DNA from: Collinsella aerofaciens
Lineage (GTDB): Bacteria > Actinomycetota > Coriobacteriia > Coriobacteriales > Coriobacteriaceae
Direction: 5' to 3'
NCBI GenBank assembly: GCA_008680965.1
Contig: NAKE01000001.1
Coordinates: forward strand, 1,612,001 to 1,676,000
Length of the DNA stretch: 64,000 nt
The position numbers and the translations under genes were made by a program. Shown here piece after piece: positions 45,791 through 53,758 of this stretch; the stretch's first letter is position 1; every line of letters starts with the position of its first letter. A model generated the notes under the pieces. It was not told the DNA's origin. It ran no database searches and saw only the letters and a program-made list of their open reading frames with translations.

Positions 45791-46704
45791 TAGCGCACCT
45801 CGCTAGAATCGACGCCGGGCACGCGGCGGCAGGAATACTCGTCCGTGGCAAACTTAGGGACCTGCACGGTCTCGAGCTCGCGGGCAAGCGCGGCCGAAAG
45901 CTCGATGCCGGCGGCGCGGCGCACGGCCTGGACGGCGAGCGGGGCAGAGATGCGACGGCGGTAGTCGGCCGAGCCCCACAGGTTGGTTCCGTAGCTCAGG
46001 GCACGCACGGATGCAGCAAGGGCGCGAAGCTCGTCCTCGGAAGGCCGCTCGTTGGTAAGGCCGCACGCCACGCCCTGCAGCAGGGTCGCGCGCAGCGGGC
46101 GGGCGCCCACGGTGACGCGCCAAGTGTTGTTCCACCAGGCGGCGGTGACGTTCAACGAGGGGAAGTCGGTCGCGGCCTTGCGCACGGCCTCGTAGCTCGC
46201 ACGGTACTCGTGTTTAACGACCACGATGTGCTCGATCACGTCGCGCACGTAGCCCATCCGCACGAACTCCGCGAGCGGCACGCGGCCGGCGCCCGTCAGC
46301 TCAACATACGAATCGAGCGCCAGGAACGCCGAGAGAACGTCCGAGAAGCCAAAGCGGCCGTAGATGCTGCCGCCCACCGTGGCGGTATTGCGCAGCTGCA
46401 CGCCCACGATGTCGTGGACGGCGAACTCAAAGACATTGTTGACAAGCGCGCTGAGCCCGGCATGACGCTCGAGCTGGCGCAGGGTGCACATGGCACCGAT
46501 GCGAAACTCGGTCTCGGTCTCCTCGATCTGATCGAGTCCGCAGGCCGAAAGGTCAATCGCCGTCGCCACGCGACGTGAACCCAGACGCATCCAGATGCCG
46601 CCGCCCACAATCTTGTTGTTGCGGTTCTTCTGTAAGAGCTCATAGGCTTCGGCCGCGTTTCCAACACGGACGTAGGTACCGAGCTTGAGCACGTTCTCCC
46701 CCAT
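45790..46704 (-). CDS. FAD-binding subunit of the molybdenum hydroxylase
   Basis: A CoxM/XdhB-type flavoprotein of about 300 residues that passes electrons from the [2Fe-2S] clusters to NAD or another acceptor. NNKIVGGGIWMRLG is the first FAD motif and TATVGGSIYGRFGFSD the second. The C-terminal CO-dehydrogenase-flavoprotein domain follows (GARPLRATLLQG). ATG 46704 has only a crowded ribosome site; GTG 46692 with GGGGGAG upstream is an alternative. The stop overlaps the next start, so both subunits are translated together. Confidence 0.88.
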   Translation of the reverse strand: MGENVLKLGTYVRVGNAAEAYELLQKNRNNKIVGGGIWMRLGSRRVATAIDLSACGLDQIEETETEFRIGAMCTLRQLERHAGLSALVNNVFEFAVHDIVGVQLRNTATVGGSIYGRFGFSDVLSAFLALDSYVELTGAGRVPLAEFVRMGYVRDVIEHIVVVKHEYRASYEAVRKAATDFPSLNVTAAWWNNTWRVTVGARPLRATLLQGVACGLTNERPSEDELRALAASVRALSYGTNLWGSADYRRRISAPLAVQAVRRAAGIELSAALARELETVQVPKFATDEYSCRRVPGVDSSEVR

Positions 46705-46766
46705 CTCTTCACTTGTCCAGTGCCCTCTAGTGTACCAAACGAGGGCGCACGGCCCTCACCACCATA

Positions 46767-46802
46767 GAAAAAGGCTCCCAGCCAAGATGACTGGGAGCCT
46801 TA
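46767..46802 (-). terminator. gdhA terminator
   Basis: AAGGCTCCCAG pairs with CTGGGAGCCTT, followed on the minus strand by TTTTTCTAT. It separates gdhA from the hydroxylase genes. Confidence 0.88.
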
Positions 46803-46825
46803 TCAATGCTATGTCAAGCGAAGAT

Positions 46826-48181
46826 TTAGCAGACACCCTGGGCGAGCATGGCATCGGCGACCTTCAGGAAGCCGGCGATGTTTGCGCCCATGACAAAGTT
46901 GCCCTCCTCGCCGTACTCCTTGGCGGTGTCGTCCACATTGTGGAACATGCCGCGCATGAGCTGCTCGAGCTTGCCGTCGACCTCCTCGAAGGTCCAGGAC
47001 AGGTGCTCGGCGTTCTGGCTCATCTCCAGGCCGGACACGAGCACGCCGCCGGCGTTGGCAGCCTTGCCGGGCATAAAGGCGACACCGTTCTCCTGGAAGT
47101 AGGTCGTGGCCTCGATGGTCGTGGGCATGTTCGCGCCCTCGCCGACCACCTTGCAGCCGTTGGCGACGAGCGCCTGGGCGTCCTCGAGCAGCAGCGTGTT
47201 CTCGCGAGCGCAGGGCAGCGCGATGTCGCAGGACAGCTGCCAAACGCCGCGGCCGTCGCCCTCGTGCCACACGGCGTTGGGCTTCTCGTCAACGTACATA
47301 GCAAGCGTAACGCCCTTGTCGTGGCCGGAACGCTTCTTGTTGTAGACATGCTCGAGCACGGTGTAGTCGATACCGTCGGGATCCTCGACCCAGCCGTGGG
47401 TATCGGAGCAGGCGAGCACCTTGCCGCCGAGCTGGGAGACCTTCTGGACGGCGTAGATGGCAACGTTGCCGGAACCGTGAACGACGACGTTCTTGCCCTC
47501 GAAGGAGTCGCCGCGGCTCTTGAGGTACTCGTCCACAAAGTAGGCCAGACCGTAGCCGGTGGCCTCGGTACGGGCGAGCGAGCCGCCAAAGGAGAGGCCC
47601 TTGCCGGTGAGGACGCCGGTCCACTCGTTGGTCAGGCGCTTGTACTGACCGAACATGTAGGCAACCTCGCGGCCGCCAACGCCCAGGTCGCCGGCGGGAA
47701 CGTCGGTGTTGGGGCCGATGTGGCGATAGAGCTCGCTCATGAAGGACTGGCAGAAGTGCATGATCTCGTTGTTGGACTTGCCCTTGGGGTCAAAGTCTGA
47801 GCCGCCCTTGCCGCCGCCCATGGGAAGGGTGGTCAGGCTGTTCTTGAGGATCTGCTCCAGACCCAGGAACTTGAGCATACCCAGGGTGACCGTCGGGTTA
47901 AAGCGCAGGCCGCCCTTGTAGGGTCCAATGGCAGAGTTGAACTCGACGCGGTAACCGCGGTTGACCTGAACCTTGCCCTGGTCGTCGACCCAGGGAACAC
48001 GGAACATGACGATGCGCTCGGGCTCGACGAGGCGCTCAAGCAGGGCGGCCTCCTCGTACTCGGGGTGGGCGTCGAGCGCCGGCTGGATGGTGCCGAGGAT
48101 CTCGGTCGCGGCCTGGATGAACTCAGGCTGCTCGGGATAGCGGGCCTTGAGCTCGTCGAGAACTTTCTGCGTGTAGCTCAT
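46826..48181 (-). CDS. gdhA: Glutamate dehydrogenase (NADP-type)
   Basis: Interconverts 2-oxoglutarate plus ammonia and glutamate. The 451-residue enzyme is the hexameric GdhA type: GGGKGGSDFDPKGKS holds the substrate Lys, VPAGDLGVGGREVAYM follows, and VHGSGNVAIYAVQK is the Rossmann loop. ATG 48181 has GGAGGAAG upstream, so a 16-codon extension is rejected. It is a single transcription unit with its own terminator, and a 260-base upstream gap before selC. Confidence 0.95.
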   Translation of the reverse strand: MSYTQKVLDELKARYPEQPEFIQAATEILGTIQPALDAHPEYEEAALLERLVEPERIVMFRVPWVDDQGKVQVNRGYRVEFNSAIGPYKGGLRFNPTVTLGMLKFLGLEQILKNSLTTLPMGGGKGGSDFDPKGKSNNEIMHFCQSFMSELYRHIGPNTDVPAGDLGVGGREVAYMFGQYKRLTNEWTGVLTGKGLSFGGSLARTEATGYGLAYFVDEYLKSRGDSFEGKNVVVHGSGNVAIYAVQKVSQLGGKVLACSDTHGWVEDPDGIDYTVLEHVYNKKRSGHDKGVTLAMYVDEKPNAVWHEGDGRGVWQLSCDIALPCARENTLLLEDAQALVANGCKVVGEGANMPTTIEATTYFQENGVAFMPGKAANAGGVLVSGLEMSQNAEHLSWTFEEVDGKLEQLMRGMFHNVDDTAKEYGEEGNFVMGANIAGFLKVADAMLAQGVC

Positions 48182-48399
48182 GCTTCCTCCAATTGATGGA
48201 AAAGAAAAGTGTCGTTCGAGGCGCCCCATGCGCCGCGAGCTTTATCGAGTATGGATAATATCGCACTGTTGCAGCAAAGTTTCGCATAAGCCGACGGGCG
48301 GATGTTTCGTTTTGATTACGATGCAGGTAGAAGCGTTTTTGAGCACTCGACGTACAAATCGCGTGTTTCGAAGCTGTTTCGTCCACGTGGTCCATACCA

Positions 48400-48426
48400 C
48401 CACAAAGAGGACAGGCACCTTTGTGG
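48400..48426 (-). terminator. Hairpin downstream of selC
   Basis: CCACAAAG pairs with CTTTGTGG across an 11-base loop, 17 bases after the 3' end of selC on the minus strand. There is no T tract, so a processing or termination role is only likely. Nothing else is seen from 48182 to 48399. Confidence 0.45.
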
Positions 48427-48442
48427 CGGTTGGCAGGATGCG

Positions 48443-48540
48443 TTGGCGGGAACGTATGTGAATCGAACACATCCAAGACGTTTTGCACGCCTCACAACGG
48501 TTTTGAGGACCGCGGGGCCCACCGGAGCCCATCCGTTCCC
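48443..48540 (-). tRNA. selC: tRNA-Sec (UCA), selenocysteine tRNA
   Basis: A 98-base tRNA with acceptor GGGAACG/CGTTCCC, a long D stem (GGGC/GCCC), an anticodon loop CCTCAAA carrying TCA, a large extra arm and encoded GCCA. Length and UCA anticodon identify selC. It is on the same strand as selA and selB, just after them, with a palindromic repeat between. Confidence 0.93.
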
Positions 48541-48576
48541 AAACGTGGCGGTATTTTACCAAACGCGCAGTGTCGC

Positions 48577-48736
48577 GCCACGAAAACGGCCCATCTACTA
48601 CGTTTAACCAGCAAGGGTAAACCATACCCACTTTTTCGTAACATCGGCAAGTCATCTACCTGCGGTTTTGTTTTTGCGGTTTTTGAAATGGTCGAGGGTA
48701 GTCACTTAAACGTAGTAGATAGGCCGGTTTTGTGGC
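48577..48736. repeat. 160-bp palindromic element with conserved core, copy 3
   Basis: Arms of 31 bases starting GCCACGAAAACGGCC pair almost perfectly; the inner part ATCTACTACGTTTAA (48593-48607) / TTAAACGTAGTAGAT (48706-48720) is exact. The core CATCTACCTGCGGTTTT is at 48653-48669 and ATGGTCGAGGG follows. It fills the gap between selB and selC. Confidence 0.85.
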
Positions 48737-48754
48737 GAGCGGCGATTCGGAGCC

Positions 48755-50725
48755 CTAGCGCAGGGATCTGAGAGCGCCGGCCTCCTTGTTGAGCGTCGTA
48801 AAACGCACCGCATCCAGGTGCTCCAAGATGCTAATGGCTCGTTTGCGCGACACGCCTAAGGCCTCGCGCAGCACACTCGTCGTGGCAACGCCGCCAGCAG
48901 CCTCGATAGCCGCGGCGACGACCTCACGTGCATGGGCCTCGGCGGCGGCAGACAAGGCAACGTCGCGTTCGATCTTAACGATCGCGCGGTTGAGCGAAAG
49001 CTCGCACAGGGCACGCGTCATGGTGTCGCGATCGAGCTGCAGACGCTCACCCACCTCGGGCAGCGTCGCCGCACCGAGACCCGCCTCGTCGAGGGCGGCC
49101 ACGATGCGCTGGCTCGCCTCGCGCACCACACGTATCGCCGCAGCGGCAGAGTGCGGGTCGAACACCTCGGCACCGTCGACGGTGCACACGCCGCGCGCAC
49201 AGCCCTCGAGAACGAGCGCGGACGCGATGTCTTCGCCCGCTGTCGGCCAGGCGGCATGCGCGACCTCGCCCGGCGTGAAACCCGTCTGCTTGGGCGCGGC
49301 CCCGTGCATGGCGGCCAACGTGACGGAGAGCGTGGCGAGGGCGGCATCGAGCACAGCGGGGGCGGCATAGAGCTCCTCGGTCGAGCGCTCGGCATGAAGC
49401 GCCACGGCGTCACCCGAGGAAACCGCCCCGTGCAGGAGCGCAGCCGCCTCGGCACCCGAAAGATCGAGAGCACGGGCTGCGGCCGCGGCAGGCACAGGCA
49501 GGCGCTGCAGCCCCAACCATGCGGCAACGGCGGCGGCGCGGTCGTCGGCATCCAGGGCCCCGAGCAGCGCGCACTCGCCCGCGGAGAGGACGCGCGAGCG
49601 GCGGCACCGCGAAAGAAGAACACGACCGCCGCCGATAAGCACCACCGGCGAGAACGCGAGCACAATGAGGCCGTCGCCCGATCGCACGGGAAGGCGCTCC
49701 TCCAGACGGACCTGCACGATGCGGGTCTCGCCAGCCTCAATGGGTCCCTCACCCTCCATGAGCATGATACGGCCAAGGACCTCCGCCGTACCCGCCATCA
49801 CATGAACGCGCGTACCGGACTCGAAGGGCGCGGGCTTGGTGCCCTCGCGCCCCAGATACGTGAAGCGGGCGATGAGCCTGAGCGTCGAGCCCTCAGCACC
49901 AGACCCGCAGAGGACCTCGCCACGCGGAAGGTCGCCCGCACCGTCGCCCACGATGTTGAGCGCCGCGCGCTGCCCGGGCAACGCCCGAGGAGTATCACCA
50001 TGCACCTGAATCGCGCGCACGCGGCAGCGCACGCCCGCGGGACATGAGACGAGCTCGTCGCCCACCGCTACGGGGGCATCGTGAAGCGTGCCCGTGACGA
50101 CCGTCCCGGATCCCTTGATGGTGAAGCAGCGGTCGATGGGCAGGCGCGGGGCCAGACCGGGGCGCACCGGGCGGGATCCGGCATCGGCCAGGAAAGAGTC
50201 GATGGCTGCATCGAGGGCAAGGCGAACGTCCTCGATGCCCACGCCCATGCGCGAGGAAACAGGCACCACGGGCGCATCGGCAAAGACGGTATCGCCGAGG
50301 AAGTCCATCACGTCGAGCTCGGCGAGCTCCGCCGTCTCGTCATCGGCCAGATCGCGCATCGTGAGTGCCACCACGAGGTGCCTCACGCCCAACAGCTCCA
50401 ACACGTACACGTGCTCTCGCGTCTGCGGCATCACGCCCTCAACGGCAGAAACCACCAGCAACGCAACGCCCACGCCGGTGGCACCCTGTACCATCGCGCG
50501 CAGGTAGTGCGCATGCCCGGGCACGTCGACCAGGCCGACAAGCTTGCCGCTGGGAAGCTCGAGCTCGCCAAAGCCGAGCTCAGTGGTCATGCCTCGGCGC
50601 CGTTCGACCTCCAGACGGTCGGGATTTTTGCCGGTCAGCGCCTCGATAAGGGCCGACTTTCCGTGGTCGACGTGTCCTGCTGTTCCAACGACAACGGGAC
50701 ACTCGACAAGCTCAAGCGCGGTCAT
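48755..50725 (-). CDS. selB: Selenocysteine-specific elongation factor
   Basis: Brings Sec-tRNA to UGA codons marked by a SECIS hairpin. The 656-residue GTPase starts VVVGTAGHVDHGKSALIEAL (G1), with RRGMTTELGF (switch I) and VDVPGHAHYLRAMVQG (G3). After the EF-Tu-like domains, the C-terminal 280 residues are winged helices that bind SECIS RNA. ATG 50725 overlaps the selA TGA by one base. It is followed by the palindromic repeat and then selC. Confidence 0.95.
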   Translation of the reverse strand: MTALELVECPVVVGTAGHVDHGKSALIEALTGKNPDRLEVERRRGMTTELGFGELELPSGKLVGLVDVPGHAHYLRAMVQGATGVGVALLVVSAVEGVMPQTREHVYVLELLGVRHLVVALTMRDLADDETAELAELDVMDFLGDTVFADAPVVPVSSRMGVGIEDVRLALDAAIDSFLADAGSRPVRPGLAPRLPIDRCFTIKGSGTVVTGTLHDAPVAVGDELVSCPAGVRCRVRAIQVHGDTPRALPGQRAALNIVGDGAGDLPRGEVLCGSGAEGSTLRLIARFTYLGREGTKPAPFESGTRVHVMAGTAEVLGRIMLMEGEGPIEAGETRIVQVRLEERLPVRSGDGLIVLAFSPVVLIGGGRVLLSRCRRSRVLSAGECALLGALDADDRAAAVAAWLGLQRLPVPAAAAARALDLSGAEAAALLHGAVSSGDAVALHAERSTEELYAAPAVLDAALATLSVTLAAMHGAAPKQTGFTPGEVAHAAWPTAGEDIASALVLEGCARGVCTVDGAEVFDPHSAAAAIRVVREASQRIVAALDEAGLGAATLPEVGERLQLDRDTMTRALCELSLNRAIVKIERDVALSAAAEAHAREVVAAAIEAAGGVATTSVLREALGVSRKRAISILEHLDAVRFTTLNKEAGALRSLR

Positions 50726-52179
50726 CAACGCAAACCCGCCCGCACGGCATCCACCAACGCAGACGCACACAGGTCAAGGTCGGTGTCGCGCAAAAGCGTG
50801 CGAACGTCAAACAGTACCTGGTCGTGTCGCACGCGCGTCACAACCGGCGTATCGGGCTCCTGAACCAAAGCGCGCTTTAGGCCATCGGCAGATAGGCGCC
50901 CATCGACGGGGCAGACGGCAACGCAAAATGTTGGGAGCTCGACGGTCGGCAGCGATCCGCCGCCGGGAGCAGAGGCGCCCTCGACAACCTGCAGCTCCAC
51001 CGCCTCCTCGAACTGAGAGTCGCGAAGCTTGCGCAGCATGCGGTCGTGCAGGCGCTTGGCCTGACGCTCGAGCGGAGCCGACGCAGCGGAAAGCATGTTG
51101 ATCACCGGGATCTCACGATGTGCCGTATCGGGACCGGCCACATACAGACGCAGGGTGGCCTCGAGCGCCGCGAGCGTGAGCTTACCGGGGCGAAGCGCGC
51201 GCATAAGCGGATGAGAGGCGCAGGCGGCGATTGCCTGGGCGCTGCCGAGGATGATGCCCGCCTGCGAAGCACCGAGCAGTTTGTCGCCCGAGCACGAGAC
51301 GACGTCAACGCCGGCGCCAAGAGACACGGACGTGGGCCTCTCCCCCGCATCGGCGAGTACCCCATCTGCAAGCAAAGCGCCTGAGCCTTGGTCCTCGTAA
51401 AGCAACAGGCCATGTTCATGCGCCAGCGCAGAAAGCTCCGCCACGGAAACCTCCTCGTGGAAGCCCTCGATACGGTAGTTGGAAGGATGGACTTTGAGGA
51501 TCATCGCCGTGTTGGGCGTGATGGCGTTTCGATAATCATCCAGATGTGTGCGGTTGGTAGAGCCAACCTCGACAAGCTTGGCACCCGAAGCCGCCATGAT
51601 GTCGGGGATGCGGAAGCTGCCGCCCACCTCGACAAGCTCGCCGCGGCTCACGATGACCTCTTTGCCGAAGGCATGCGCGGCAAGCACCAAAAGCACCGCG
51701 GCGGCATTGTTGTTGACAACTAAGGCGTCCTGCGCCCCCGTGAGCGTGCGCAGCAGACGCGCGGCATGCTCTTTGCGGCCCCCGCGAGCGCAGGTTGAGA
51801 CGTCATACTCAAGCGTGCTGTAACCTCGGGCGACATCGGTCACCGCCTGCACCGCCGCGGGAGCGAGCGGAGCGCGGCCCAGATTGGTGTGAATCACAAC
51901 GCCCGTCGCGTTGACGGCAGGGCGCAGGGTCGGCAGCGACAGGCGATGGGTCCGCTGCTCAATTGCCAAGGCGAGCTCGCGCTTGTCCCTTGCAGGGGCG
52001 CCGGAGCGAATCGCCGCGCGCTCGGCATCGAGCTCGGCGTCAATCGCCTCGCGTACCATCGTGTCGCCTGCATCGCCAGCAGCCTTCATGACCGGCCACT
52101 CGGCAAGCAGCTCGTGAACGGCGGGAATGGAACGCAGGCGGCCGCGCACCTCGGCAGACATGGATTCGCAGTCGCTCAT
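50725..52179 (-). CDS. selA: L-seryl-tRNA(Sec) selenium transferase
   Basis: Converts Ser-tRNA-Sec to Sec-tRNA-Sec with selenophosphate. The 484-residue PLP enzyme has the family N-terminal helical region (SIPAVHELLAEWP), then AVNATGVVIHTNLGRAPL, ALVVNNNAAAVLL, and CSGDKLLGASQAG with the PLP lysine. ATG 52179 has AAAGG upstream; 17 earlier codons are not supported. It forms a selA-selB-selC set on one strand. Confidence 0.95.
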   Translation of the reverse strand: MSDCESMSAEVRGRLRSIPAVHELLAEWPVMKAAGDAGDTMVREAIDAELDAERAAIRSGAPARDKRELALAIEQRTHRLSLPTLRPAVNATGVVIHTNLGRAPLAPAAVQAVTDVARGYSTLEYDVSTCARGGRKEHAARLLRTLTGAQDALVVNNNAAAVLLVLAAHAFGKEVIVSRGELVEVGGSFRIPDIMAASGAKLVEVGSTNRTHLDDYRNAITPNTAMILKVHPSNYRIEGFHEEVSVAELSALAHEHGLLLYEDQGSGALLADGVLADAGERPTSVSLGAGVDVVSCSGDKLLGASQAGIILGSAQAIAACASHPLMRALRPGKLTLAALEATLRLYVAGPDTAHREIPVINMLSAASAPLERQAKRLHDRMLRKLRDSQFEEAVELQVVEGASAPGGGSLPTVELPTFCVAVCPVDGRLSADGLKRALVQEPDTPVVTRVRHDQVLFDVRTLLRDTDLDLCASALVDAVRAGLR

Positions 52180-52256
52180 GAAAAGCCTTTCGACATGTTC
52201 AATAAAAAGCTGGTCCCCCGCGATCGTCATCGGGCAAATAAATACCGGCGCGCACG

Positions 52257-52344
52257 CAAAAGGGACAGGTCCATTATGGCAGCTCGTGACAAGACGTCGA
52301 AGAGCCTCGTCTAAAACCTGCCAAAATAAACCTGTCCCCTTTTG
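52257..52344. repeat. 88-bp imperfect palindrome between focA and selA
   Basis: CAAAAGGGACAGGT at the left pairs with ACCTGTCCCCTTTTG at the right, and pairing continues inward (ATGGCAG/CCTGCCA). It lies just upstream of selA and just downstream of the FocA-type gene, so it may also serve as a terminator. Confidence 0.7.
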
Positions 52345-52365
52345 GTCGGTTATGGCTAGGGGGCT

Positions 52366-53202
52366 TTAGGCATTCCTGTTGGCGTAGATAAACCAGTAGC
52401 CCAGCGCCACGATCAGGGCGCCGCCCACGATATTGCCGAGCGTAGCGAAGGAAAGATTGAGCGCCAGGCCCGCCGCGTTGAGGGCGTCGGCGCCGGCGAC
52501 ATCAGCTCCATAGCCGCAGGAGTGCATCAAAATGCCCATGGGCAAAAAGTACATGTTGGCGACGCAGTGCTCAAAACCGCAGGCCACAAAGGCGGCAATG
52601 GGGAGCAGAATACCCACGACCTTGTCGACCACGGTTTTGCCGGCGGTACCGATCCATACGGCCAGGCACACAAAGATGTTGCACAGGATGCCGCGGAAGA
52701 AGATGGTGACGGCATCGATCGTAACCTTACCGGCAGCGACACTCACCATGGTGTTGGCGACGGCCTCGCCGTTGAGCTTGTAAATAGCCGCCATGTAAAT
52801 CAAAAAGACAACGAACAGGGCGCCGACAAAGTTGCCGACCCACACAACGGCCCAGGCCTTGAGCATCTGGATGAGCGTGATCTTATTGCTCTTAAGCGCG
52901 CACACCATCAGCGAGTTACCGGTAAACAGCTCCGCGCCGCAAATGAGCACGAGCACCAGCCCCAGGCAAAAAGCAAGGCCGCCCACAAAGCGCTGGGCGC
53001 CCCAACCAAGGGACGCATCGCTCAGAAAGACCGTGAAGAACAGGCCGCCGAAAGCGATAAACGCGCCGGCGAACATGGCGAGCAAAAAGGCCTTCGAGAC
53101 CGGCAGGTTGGCCTTGGTAACGCCTGCGGCCTCGGTCTTCGCCTCGATCGCGGCGGGCGCCAGGCAATCGGAGGTGGGGTATTCTGCCTTGCTCTGTGCC
53201 AT
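52366..53202 (-). CDS. Formate/nitrite transporter family channel
   Basis: A 278-residue FNT-family pentameric channel with six membrane helices. LVLICGAELFTGNSLM and WVGNFVGALFVVF are typical family segments, and FRGILCNIFVCLAVWI resembles the narrow-pore loop region with its conserved features. A 40-residue soluble N-terminus precedes the first helix. The start at 53202 is supported by AGAAGTGA; a 96-codon extension is not coding. Next to selenium and molybdenum genes a formate role is attractive, but nitrite or another anion is also possible. Confidence 0.88.
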   Translation of the reverse strand: MAQSKAEYPTSDCLAPAAIEAKTEAAGVTKANLPVSKAFLLAMFAGAFIAFGGLFFTVFLSDASLGWGAQRFVGGLAFCLGLVLVLICGAELFTGNSLMVCALKSNKITLIQMLKAWAVVWVGNFVGALFVVFLIYMAAIYKLNGEAVANTMVSVAAGKVTIDAVTIFFRGILCNIFVCLAVWIGTAGKTVVDKVVGILLPIAAFVACGFEHCVANMYFLPMGILMHSCGYGADVAGADALNAAGLALNLSFATLGNIVGGALIVALGYWFIYANRNA

Positions 53203-53327
53203 GGAAATCACTTCTTTCTTACGATTCGGGACAAACGCTCCTGGTTCATTTGCCCCGCGAGGTCGGACGGTATAAAAATAAACGCGAGCCAAATTAGCAT
53301 ATTGGCCTGCGATTATATAGCTTGGAG

Positions 53328-53449
53328 CGGGCGACGGGAAGTCCAAGGATTTGCTTCGCTGCGGGCCTTCGGCCCTTGCGTGCTGCGCTGGAAAATGCTC
53401 ACGCATTTTCTCAGCTCCGCACCCTGGCGGGCTCGATTCCCGTCGCCCG
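53328..53449. repeat. Palindrome whose arms copy the 3' end of tRNA-Gly
   Basis: CGGGCGACGGGAA (53328-53340) and TTCCCGTCGCCCG (53437-53449) are perfect complements. TGGAGCGGGCGACGGGAA at 53323-53340 is identical to the 3' end of the tRNA-Gly gene at 53511-53528, CCA included. An inner hairpin GAAAATGC-TCAC-GCATTTTC lies at the centre. Confidence 0.75.
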
Positions 53450-53510
53450 GCGCGTAAACGAAAACAGCTCTGATCCCCAAAGGAAACCAAAGCCGTTAAA
53501 ACAATTCTTA

Positions 53511-53584
53511 TGGAGCGGGCGACGGGAATCGAACCCGCGTCATCAGCTTGGAAGGCTGGGGTTCTACCATTGAACTACGCCCGC
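53511..53584 (-). tRNA. tRNA-Gly (UCC)
   Basis: Acceptor GCGGGCG/CGCCCGC, anticodon loop CTTCCAA with TCC, T loop TTCGATT and an encoded CCA. It is 6 bases from the tRNA-Pro gene. Confidence 0.96.
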
Positions 53585-53590
53585 AAGATA

Positions 53591-53667
53591 TGGTCGGGAC
53601 GACAGGATTTGAACCTGCGACATCCTGCTCCCAAAGCAGGCGCGCTACCAAACTGCGCCACGTCCCG
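53591..53667 (-). tRNA. tRNA-Pro (UGG)
   Basis: Acceptor CGGGACG/CGTCCCG, anticodon loop TTTGGGA with TGG, T loop TTCAAAT and an encoded CCA. It is transcribed just before tRNA-Gly on the minus strand. Confidence 0.96.
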
Positions 53668-53758
53668 AAGGTGTTGAGCAGCTAAGGTCTAAACCTTGCG
53701 TGTCCCAAAGCGAAGGAAATTATAGGGGAGACTCCCCGCCTGTGCAAGCGACGATACC

